Assembly (NCBI RefSeq): GCF_014635705.1
Contig: NZ_BMDI01000001.1
Span: forward strand, 124,001-188,000
DNA from: Oxalicibacterium faecigallinarum
GTDB lineage: Bacteria; Pseudomonadota; Gammaproteobacteria; Burkholderiales; Burkholderiaceae_D
DNA: 64,000 bases
Direction: 5' to 3'
Below are positions 57,486 through 64,000 of this stretch, in pieces (the first letter of the stretch is position 1; each line of letters begins with the position of its first letter). A program made the position numbers and the translations under genes. The notes below the pieces were generated by a model, which saw only the letters and a program-made list of their open reading frames with translations, made no database searches and was not told where the DNA came from.

Positions 57486-59018
57486 CTACAGATCCTCAAG
57501 TTGTCGCCGCAGTTGGTGTGCCTTGCTGCGTAGCGCATCTTTTGATTCATCGGACATCTTTGCAAGCTGCACATAGACCATGCCAAGTCTTGGATTGCTG
57601 CTCAACAAATCGGCGTGGCGATCAAAAAAATCCCAATACAATGCGTTGAACGGACATGCATCGTCTTCTTCACGTTTGCGCCGATCATAATGACAGCCTT
57701 TGCAGTAATCGCTCATGCGATGGATGTAGGCAGCACTGGAAACGTAAGGCTTGGTTGCCAGCATGCCGTGATCGACGAACTGGCTCATGCCCAGCGTGTT
57801 CGGCAGCTCCACCCATTCAAAGGCATCGACGTACACACCCAGATACCATTCGTGTACTTCCTGCGGCGCCAGACCGGCGAGCAGCGCGAAGTTGCCGATC
57901 ACCATCAGGCGCTGAATGTGATGGGCATGTGCATCGTCAAGCGATTGACCAATCGCATGTGAGAGGCAACGCATCCTGGTTTTTCCATCCCAGAACCAGT
58001 GAGGCAGCGGCGTCTCGTGCTTGAACACGTTGAGCTTGTCGTAGCCGGGCATGTGCGCCCAGTACACACCGCGTACATACTCGCGCCAGCCGAGAATCTG
58101 GCGAATGAATCCTTCGACGGCAGGCAAGGGCGCATGACCGCGACGATAAGCCTGTTCGGCCGCTTCCACCACCTCGCGTGGATCGAGCATCTTGGTGTTG
58201 AGTGCGAACGACAGCAGGCTATGGAACAACCTTGGTGCCTTCGTGTGCATGGCATCCTGAAAGTCGCCGAAATGCGGCAATGCTTCGTCGATGAAATGAT
58301 CCAGTTGCTGCAATGCCTGTTCTCGATTCAAAGGCCATGGAATCGCGGCAGCCGATGGCCTGCCGAAGCTGTTGACGCCCGCATCGCGAATCGATTCCCA
58401 GAGCACGGAATGATCGTGCAGCGTTCGCACATCTTCTGGTTCGCGTGGCGTGCCTGACCAGCTTTTGCGATTGTCGTGATCGAAATTCCATTTCGCGCCG
58501 ACTGGTTTGCGTGGCCCGCTCATGAGTACGTTGTGCTTGATGCGCATCTGGCGATAAAAGTGCTCCATCAACCAGTGCTGGCGTCCTTCAAATAAATGAA
58601 AGGCTTCATCACGCGTCGTATAGAAATGCTCGGAGTCGACCATGCGCGCAGGAATGCCGAGCGTGCCGATGTATTGCGCAAGCTGCTCGTCGAGTCGCCA
58701 TTCGTCGGGGGCCTGATATTCGAAGCCGCTTGCATCGTGTTCCTGCAACAGGCGGTCGAGATTCTTCGTCAGGGAAGGAAGATTGCCGGCATCGTCGATG
58801 TGCAGGTAATGCACGCGATGACCTTGTTCGCGGAGATGCCGTGCAAAATCCCGCATGCCGGCGAAGATGGCGATGATTTTCTGCGCATGGTGCAGGACGT
58901 AGTCGGTTTCCTGCCGCACCTCCATCATCAGATAGATGACGTCGCGCCGTTTTTCCCCGAACCAGCTATGGTTCGGGTTGAGTTGGTCACCGAGGATCAG
59001 TCTGCATAACGGTTGCAT
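57486..59018 (-). CDS. phrB: Iron-sulfur bacterial cryptochrome/photolyase (PhrB-type)
   Basis: 510 residues of the FeS-BCP/CryPro class, formerly 'deoxyribodipyrimidine photolyase-related protein', which repairs (6-4) photoproducts with blue light in Agrobacterium. The start MQPLCRLILGDQLNPNHSWF is typical. Four cysteines C351, C439, C442 and C455 keep the spacing of the [4Fe-4S] ligands in Agrobacterium PhrB (350, 438, 441, 454). The FAD pocket region RLMVIGNFALLAG and the HEWYLGVYVDAFEWVELPNTLGMSQF segment are present. It lies between the HD-GYP gene and a decarboxylase with short gaps; no light-sensor gene is nearby. Confidence 0.94.
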   Translation of the reverse strand: MQPLCRLILGDQLNPNHSWFGEKRRDVIYLMMEVRQETDYVLHHAQKIIAIFAGMRDFARHLREQGHRVHYLHIDDAGNLPSLTKNLDRLLQEHDASGFEYQAPDEWRLDEQLAQYIGTLGIPARMVDSEHFYTTRDEAFHLFEGRQHWLMEHFYRQMRIKHNVLMSGPRKPVGAKWNFDHDNRKSWSGTPREPEDVRTLHDHSVLWESIRDAGVNSFGRPSAAAIPWPLNREQALQQLDHFIDEALPHFGDFQDAMHTKAPRLFHSLLSFALNTKMLDPREVVEAAEQAYRRGHAPLPAVEGFIRQILGWREYVRGVYWAHMPGYDKLNVFKHETPLPHWFWDGKTRMRCLSHAIGQSLDDAHAHHIQRLMVIGNFALLAGLAPQEVHEWYLGVYVDAFEWVELPNTLGMSQFVDHGMLATKPYVSSAAYIHRMSDYCKGCHYDRRKREEDDACPFNALYWDFFDRHADLLSSNPRLGMVYVQLAKMSDESKDALRSKAHQLRRQLEDL

Positions 59019-59039
59019 GCGATCCCCGGCGAAAGCGGC

Positions 59040-61295
59040 TTACTGCTTGACGCAATCCACGAAATAGCCGCGCTTGCCATCGACTTCACGCGTGACCAGA
59101 CCATGGACGTCGGTTTCGAAGCCCGGGAATTTCTCGTTGAAGTCGCGTGCGAAGCGCAGGTAATCGACGATGGTGCGATTGAAGCGTTCGCCCGGAATCA
59201 GCAGTGGAATGCCCGGTGGATACGGCGTCAGCAGGATCGAGGTAACGCGACCTTCCAGATCGTCGATCGCGACGCGTTCGATCTCGCGGTGCGCCATCTT
59301 GGCAAACGCGTCCGATGGTTTCATCGCCGGCTGCATGTCGGACAGATACATTTCCATCGTCAGGCGTGCCACGTCGTAGGCCTTGTAGAAGTCGTGGATC
59401 ATCTGGCACAGATCGCGCAGGCCGACGGTTTCGTAGCGCGGGTTGGCGGCAGCGAATTCCGGCAGGATGCGCCAGATTGGCTGGTTCTTGTCGTAGTCGT
59501 CCTTGAACTGTTGCAGCGCCGTCAGCAGCGTGTTCCAGCGGCCCTTTGTGATACCGATGGTGAACATGATGAAGAACGAATACAGACCGCATTTCTCGAC
59601 GATGACGCCGTGTTCGGCGAGATACTTGGTGACGATCGAGGCTGGAATGCCCGATTCACCAAATTTGCCGTCCAGCGACAGGCCCGGCGTGACAATGGTG
59701 GCCTTGATCGGGTCGAGCATGTTGAAGCCCGGCGCCAGATTGCCGAAGCCGTGCCAGGTATCCTCGGCACGAATCATCCAGTCATCCTGCGTGCCGATGC
59801 CTTCTTCGGAGAAGCTGTCCGGGCCCCAGACCTTGAACCACCAGTCCTTGTCACCCCATTCGGCTTCGACCTTGCGCATCGCGCGGCGGAAGTCGAGCGC
59901 TTCGAGAATGCTTTCCTCGACCAGCGCGGTACCGCCCGGTGCTTCCATCATCGCTGCCGCGACGTCGCACGAAGCGATGATCGAATATTGCGGCGACGTC
60001 GACGTATGCATCAGATACGCTTCGTTGAAGGCATCCTGATCGAGTTTGACCTTTTCGGATTCGCGTACCAGGATTTGCGACGCCTGCGACAGGCCGGCCA
60101 GCAGCTTGTGCGTCGATTGCGTCGAGAAGATCATCGACTCGCGTGCGCGCGGACGATCCTTGCCGATCGCATGCATATTCTTGTAAAAGTCGTGGAAGGT
60201 GGCGTGCGGTAGCCAGGCTTCGTCGAAATGCAGTGTGTCGATCTCGCCGTCGAGCAGGTCTTTCAGTACTTCGACGTTGTAGACCACGCCATCGTAGGTC
60301 GACTGCGTGATGGTCAGAATACGCGGCTTCTTGTTGACGGCTTCGCGCGCGAACGGATTGGCTTCGATTTTCTTCTGGATGTTTTCCATCGAAAATTCCG
60401 ACAGCGGGATCGGGCCGATGATGCCGAGGTGGTTACGCGTCGGCATCAGGAACACGGGAATCGCGCCGGTCATGATGATCGAATGCAGGATGGACTTGTG
60501 ACAGTTACGGTCCACCACGACGATATCGCCGGGTGCCACCGTCGAATGCCAGACCATCTTGTTCGAGGTCGAGGTACCGTTGGTCACGAAATAGCAATGG
60601 TCGGCATTGAAGATGCGCGCGGCATTGCGTTCGGACTTGGCGACCGGACCCGTATGGTCGAGCAACTGGCCGAGTTCTTCAACAGCGTTGCAAACGTCTG
60701 CACGCAGCATGTTTTCACCGAAGAACTGGTGAAACATCTGGCCGATCGGCGACTTCAGGAACGCCACGCCACCCGAGTGACCGGGGCAGTGCCAAGAATA
60801 CGAACCGTCTTTTGCATACTCAACGAGTGCACGGAAGAACGGCGGCGCCAGGCTGTCCAGATACGACTTGGCTTCGCGGATGATGTGACGCGCGACGAAT
60901 TCCGGCGTGTCTTCGAACATGTGAATGAAACCGTGCAGTTCGCGCAGGATGTCGTTCGGGATGTGACGCGAGGTGCGCGTTTCGCCATACATGTAGATCG
61001 GGATGTCGGCGTTCTTGTGGCGGATTTCCTCGACGAAGGCGCGCAGCGATTTCAGCGCGTAATCGGTTTCCTCGAACGAGCCGGCACCGAATTCTTCATC
61101 GTCAATCGACAGGATGAAGGCCGAGGCACGCGATTGCTGCTGAGCGAATTGCGACAGATCACCGTAGCTGGTGACGCCCAGCACTTCCATGCCTTCCTTT
61201 TCGATCGCTTCCGCCAGAGCGCGGATGCCGAGCCCTGACGTATTTTCAGAGCGGTAATCTTCATCGATGATGACGATGGGAAAGCGAAATTTCAT
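59040..61295 (-). CDS. Arginine/lysine/ornithine decarboxylase (PLP, fold type I)
   Basis: 751 residues from ATG 61295 with GGAG upstream. The N-terminal receiver-like wing domain begins MKFRFPIVIIDEDYRSENTSG. The PLP-binding core holds NGTSTSNKMVWHS, the H-K pair in DRNCHKS, the FDEAWLPHA segment and Schiff-base K397 in TQSTHKLLAG. A C-terminal domain completes the normal 700-760 residue subunit. Such decamers make polyamines or consume protons under acid stress. Substrate (arginine, lysine or ornithine) cannot be decided by eye. It is the gene upstream of phrB on the same strand, 21 bp away, so co-transcription is possible. Confidence 0.94.
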   Translation of the reverse strand: MKFRFPIVIIDEDYRSENTSGLGIRALAEAIEKEGMEVLGVTSYGDLSQFAQQQSRASAFILSIDDEEFGAGSFEETDYALKSLRAFVEEIRHKNADIPIYMYGETRTSRHIPNDILRELHGFIHMFEDTPEFVARHIIREAKSYLDSLAPPFFRALVEYAKDGSYSWHCPGHSGGVAFLKSPIGQMFHQFFGENMLRADVCNAVEELGQLLDHTGPVAKSERNAARIFNADHCYFVTNGTSTSNKMVWHSTVAPGDIVVVDRNCHKSILHSIIMTGAIPVFLMPTRNHLGIIGPIPLSEFSMENIQKKIEANPFAREAVNKKPRILTITQSTYDGVVYNVEVLKDLLDGEIDTLHFDEAWLPHATFHDFYKNMHAIGKDRPRARESMIFSTQSTHKLLAGLSQASQILVRESEKVKLDQDAFNEAYLMHTSTSPQYSIIASCDVAAAMMEAPGGTALVEESILEALDFRRAMRKVEAEWGDKDWWFKVWGPDSFSEEGIGTQDDWMIRAEDTWHGFGNLAPGFNMLDPIKATIVTPGLSLDGKFGESGIPASIVTKYLAEHGVIVEKCGLYSFFIMFTIGITKGRWNTLLTALQQFKDDYDKNQPIWRILPEFAAANPRYETVGLRDLCQMIHDFYKAYDVARLTMEMYLSDMQPAMKPSDAFAKMAHREIERVAIDDLEGRVTSILLTPYPPGIPLLIPGERFNRTIVDYLRFARDFNEKFPGFETDVHGLVTREVDGKRGYFVDCVKQ

Positions 61296-61470
61296 GGAGT
61301 CTCCAGCAAGACGGATAGCAAGGAATGGCACATCTGGCGCGGGGTGATGCGCCGGTTAAAAAAAGCGAATTTTCGCAGATATGGGCGGCGAGAGGGGAGA
61401 AAATAGCCGCCGTTTGTACGAAGACCCACACTCTGGTGCGGCATTGTGACGACAGGGTGACAAATCGGCT

Positions 61471-61968
61471 CTAGGCGGTGGGTGCACGTCGCTCGTAGGT
61501 GACGTAGGCATAGTCGAAACCGGCGGCATCGGAATGATGCGACTCGCGCGCTGTTTCCTGCCAGACGGTTGGATCGATGGCCGGAAAAAAAGCGTCGCAA
61601 TCGAACACTTTGTCGATGTGCGTGACGATCAGGCGATCGGCAACCGGCATGGTGTCGGTAAAGATCTGCCCGCCGCCGATGATGAAAGCGGGCGTGTCGC
61701 CGACCAGCGCTGTCGCCGCTGCGATCGACGTCACTGCTTCCACGCCATCGTGCTGCCAGTCGGCATTGCGGGTGATAACGATGTTGCGGCGATTGGGCAG
61801 CGGTCGCCCGATCGAATCAAAGGTCTTGCGACCCATGATGATCGGGTGGCCAGATGTTGTGCGCTTGAAATGCGCCAGATCTTCCGGCAAATGCCATGGC
61901 AACTGGTTGTTGATGCCGATGCCGTTATTGGCATCGATGGCGACGACGAGAGTCAGAGGTGCGGGCAT
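61471..61968 (-). CDS. folA: Dihydrofolate reductase
   Basis: 165 residues from ATG 61968 with GAG upstream; a TTG at 61986 is in frame but lies too close to thyA. It reduces dihydrofolate to tetrahydrofolate with NADPH and is the target of trimethoprim. The motifs VAIDANNGIGINNQLPWHLPEDLAHFKRTT, MGRKTFDSIGRPLPNRRNIVITR and FIIGGGQIF are present, including the active-site Asp/Glu-equivalent (E/D after LP) and the GG of the cofactor loop. It is 20 bp after thyA, forming the usual thyA-folA pair that recycles folate. Confidence 0.97.
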   Translation of the reverse strand: MPAPLTLVVAIDANNGIGINNQLPWHLPEDLAHFKRTTSGHPIIMGRKTFDSIGRPLPNRRNIVITRNADWQHDGVEAVTSIAAATALVGDTPAFIIGGGQIFTDTMPVADRLIVTHIDKVFDCDAFFPAIDPTVWQETARESHHSDAAGFDYAYVTYERRAPTA

Positions 61969-61988
61969 GGTGTATCTCGTTGGCAAAG

Positions 61989-62963
61989 TCAGACGGCCAT
62001 GGGCGCGGTCAGCGGCGCATGATGCTGGTAATTCTCCAGCGAGAAATCGATAGGCTCAAGCTTGTCGAGCCATTCCGGTTCGTACTTGCCAGTCACGGCG
62101 TAATCGGGAATGCGATCCGACAGAATCAGTTTCGGTGCAGGATACGGCTCACGCTGCAATTGCTCCTTGAGCATATCCAGATGGTTTTCATAGATATGTG
62201 CGTCACCGATGAAGTAGGTGAGCCAGCGCGGCTGATACCCTGTCAGGCGACCGACCACATGCAGAAGTGCAGCGGCTTCGGCCATGTTGAATGGCGCGCC
62301 CAGACCGATGTCGTTGCTGCGGATATAAAGACAGAGGGAAATTTCCCTGGTCGCCTGATTCGGCAAGAACTGGTACAGCAAATGACAGGCTGGCAGGGCA
62401 ATGGCGTCCAGGTCGGCGCAATTCCAGCCGTGAAACAGGATGCGGCGGCTGCCCGGATTCTTGATGATGGTATCCAGACAGTCGCGCAACTGGTCGATGG
62501 CCTTGTAGAGCAGGACCTTGTCGGTCCCCTGATCCTTGACGACGCCGACGACACGGAAGCCGCGTTGCTGCGCATCCTGAATTTGCGCTTTCTTGTCCGA
62601 TTCGATCAGCTTGTAAGCGGGCCATGCGCGCCATTGCACACCGTACACTGGGCCAAGATCATCTTCTTCAAGACGATATGGGTTGGCCAGCCATTCTGCA
62701 TTTTCGTTGGCGTTCTGATCCCATACTTTGCAGCCCAGTGCGCGAAAATCGGCCGCACTGCGCGAGGCGCGCAGAAAGCCCACCAGTTCGCCGACGACCG
62801 AGCGGAAGGCCAGACGTTTGGTCGTGATGGCCGGGAACCCGTCCTTTTGCAGATCGAAGCGCATCATCGCACCCGGAATGCTGATGGTGCGGATGCCGGT
62901 GCGATTTTCCTGCCAGGTGCCGGTATCGAGAATCGTGCGTACCAGATCCAGATACTGTTTCAT
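61989..62963 (-). CDS. thyA: Thymidylate synthase (long form)
   Basis: 324 residues from ATG 62963; longer than the 264 of E. coli because of an insertion in the small domain (about 75-160), as in lactobacilli and many Burkholderiales. It methylates dUMP to dTMP using methylene-tetrahydrofolate. The nucleophile is C193 in [10 protein letters not shown]. Nucleotide contacts [13 protein letters not shown] and [13 protein letters not shown] are intact. The usual SAWN before the catalytic Cys is HGWN here. It is followed by folA at 20 bp and preceded by an ABC exporter gene on the same strand. Confidence 0.95.
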   Translation of the reverse strand: MKQYLDLVRTILDTGTWQENRTGIRTISIPGAMMRFDLQKDGFPAITTKRLAFRSVVGELVGFLRASRSAADFRALGCKVWDQNANENAEWLANPYRLEEDDLGPVYGVQWRAWPAYKLIESDKKAQIQDAQQRGFRVVGVVKDQGTDKVLLYKAIDQLRDCLDTIIKNPGSRRILFHGWNCADLDAIALPACHLLYQFLPNQATREISLCLYIRSNDIGLGAPFNMAEAAALLHVVGRLTGYQPRWLTYFIGDAHIYENHLDMLKEQLQREPYPAPKLILSDRIPDYAVTGKYEPEWLDKLEPIDFSLENYQHHAPLTAPMAV

Positions 62964-63068
62964 GCTTGTTCCGTATGGTCTGTGAAGTGGCGGGCGGCAG
63001 GCGCCGCGTCGCAAAAGTCGCTATTTTACCGTTATTGCCGTCTTGCTTGCGACGCCGTTGCAGCGCAT

Positions 63069-64000
63069 TCAGGGATGGCCGAATTGCAAGGCGGCCAGCC
63101 CGGCATACAGCCCGCCGGCAGCAACCAGCGAGGCATGGGTGCCGCTTTCGACAATGCGGCCATGTTCCATGACGATGATGCGATCGGCGCGCTGCACAGT
63201 TGCCAGCCGGTGCGCGATGACCAGCGTGGTACGACCGACCATGGCCGCCTCCAGCGCGCCTTGTACCAGACGCTCGGATTCTGCATCCAGCGCGCTGGTT
63301 GCTTCATCGAGCAGTAGAATGGGCGGATTCTTCAGCAAGGCACGTGCAATCGCGATACGCTGCCGCTGCCCGCCGGACAGCCGGACCCCACGTTCACCGA
63401 GGAAGGATTGATAGCCTTCGGGCAAACGCTCGATGAATTCATGTGCGGCCGCCATTCTTGCGGCAGCGATGACATCCGTGTCACTGGCTTCCGGCCGGCC
63501 ATAACGGATGTTTTCCATCGCATTGGCAGAGAAGATCACGGTATCCTGCGGCACGATGCCGATGGTGTCGCGCAATATGTGCAGATCAAGCTGGCGGATA
63601 TCGATGCCATCGACTTCGATGCAGCCTGCTTGCGGATCATAAAAGCGCAACAGCAACTGGAACAACGATGACTTGCCGGCACCGGACGGGCCGACCACGG
63701 CAACGGTTTCACCGGCATCGATGGCGACCGATACCCCTGCCAATGCCGGCGTAAGCGGACGTGACGGATAGTGGAAGGTTACATCGTCGAGTGTGAGTGA
63801 CGCACCGTTGGCACGACGCGGCGGCAACTTGACCGGCGTGGCGGGCGAAGCGATGGCCGATTGCACGGCTAGCAGTTCCAGCAGCCGTTCGGTCGCGCCT
63901 GCCGCTCGCTGGGCATCGCCCATCACTTCGGACAGTCCGCCGATGGCTCCGGCGACAATCGCCGAATACAGCACAAACTGGCTGAGCTGGCCGGCACTCA
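63069..64000 (-). CDS. ABC exporter with fused membrane and ATPase domains (MsbA/LmrA type), 3' part
   Basis: The frame is open to the right edge, so the N-terminal membrane domain is mostly outside; about 310 residues are visible. The start of the visible part ([21 protein letters not shown]) is the last membrane helix. The ATPase domain has Walker [10 protein letters not shown], the Q-loop VPQDTVIF, signature LSGGQRQR, Walker [12 protein letters not shown] and the H-loop AHR. Such half-transporters dimerise to export lipids or drugs. The gene is followed by thyA after about 105 bp. The substrate cannot be assigned from this part. Confidence 0.93.
   Translation of the reverse strand, partial: SAGQLSQFVLYSAIVAGAIGGLSEVMGDAQRAAGATERLLELLAVQSAIASPATPVKLPPRRANGASLTLDDVTFHYPSRPLTPALAGVSVAIDAGETVAVVGPSGAGKSSLFQLLLRFYDPQAGCIEVDGIDIRQLDLHILRDTIGIVPQDTVIFSANAMENIRYGRPEASDTDVIAAARMAAAHEFIERLPEGYQSFLGERGVRLSGGQRQRIAIARALLKNPPILLLDEATSALDAESERLVQGALEAAMVGRTTLVIAHRLATVQRADRIIVMEHGRIVESGTHASLVAAGGLYAGLAALQFGHP

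Noticed and set aside
59013-61238. Two long frames (399 and 336 codons) opposite the decarboxylase
   Set aside because: Antisense shadows of the decarboxylase; the protein on the minus strand is certain.
61959-63317. 452-codon frame opposite folA, thyA and the ABC gene
   Set aside because: It crosses three real genes on the other strand, so it cannot be a conserved gene.

Overview
The window reads as a chromosomal segment of a beta-proteobacterium of the order Burkholderiales, most likely an Oxalobacteraceae member (Herminiimonas/Janthinobacterium-like). This is inferred from gene content and protein style, not from a database match. The sequence is moderately GC-rich, densely coded, Gram-negative (LolA, OmpA-like lipoprotein, beta-barrel protein, MinCDE) and rich in signalling proteins. 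I see no prophage, insertion sequence, CRISPR array or rRNA. There is one tRNA, tRNA-Ser(CGA).

Layout. 1-9.1 kb: 5' part of an Smr-domain gene, trxB, then the widely conserved housekeeping run ftsK-lolA-rarA-serS, interrupted by a small antisense membrane-protein gene, and a Tat-exported FAH-family protein. 9.1-15.6 kb: an EAL-CBS-GGDEF protein, tRNA-Ser, and an AT-richer patch with a membrane hybrid histidine kinase divergent from a single-domain response regulator, then a lipoprotein. 15.7-23.9 kb: acyltransferase-3, outer-membrane beta-barrel, MscS-family channel, a cytoplasmic PAS hybrid kinase and two small related hypothetical proteins. 24-32 kb: MgtC/DUF4010 membrane protein, Crp/Fnr regulator, OmpA-like lipoprotein, gshA and a YgiQ radical-SAM protein. 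32-37 kb: a DUF5610-like protein, a chemoreceptor with a C-terminal CheR-docking pentapeptide, and the glutathione-dependent formaldehyde detoxification pair (adhC-fghA). 37-41 kb: minC-minD-minE, divergent rdgC, a DUF2721 protein, and soxR divergent from a doxX-like gene through a near-perfect SoxR box. 41.8-46.7 kb: a periplasmic rhodanese plus YeeE/YedE sulfur transporter operon, a beta-carbonic anhydrase lipoprotein, YggX and argA. 46.8-54.2 kb: hrpA, two AT-richer hypothetical secreted proteins, dcd, a PAS-GGDEF cyclase and a PliI-like periplasmic protein. 54.5-64 kb: a Cache-HAMP-GAF-HD-GYP protein with a large insertion, an FeS-containing bacterial photolyase, a PLP basic amino-acid decarboxylase, thyA-folA and the 3' half of an ABC exporter.

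How the genes fit together. Three c-di-GMP enzymes (EAL/GGDEF, GGDEF, HD-GYP), two related hybrid kinases, a stand-alone receiver and a chemoreceptor make this a signalling-rich region. Redox and stress functions also recur: trxB, gshA, SoxR, YggX, adhC/fghA, rhodanese and photolyase. The best-supported regulatory observation is the SoxR operator with a 19-bp -35/-10 spacer driving a DoxX-family membrane protein. No large undescribed defence or biosynthetic system is evident. The most unusual items are the SoxR-DoxX unit, the paired small proteins at 23.3-23.9 kb, the HD-GYP insertion, the Tat-lipoprotein FAH protein, and the long palindromes downstream of gshA.
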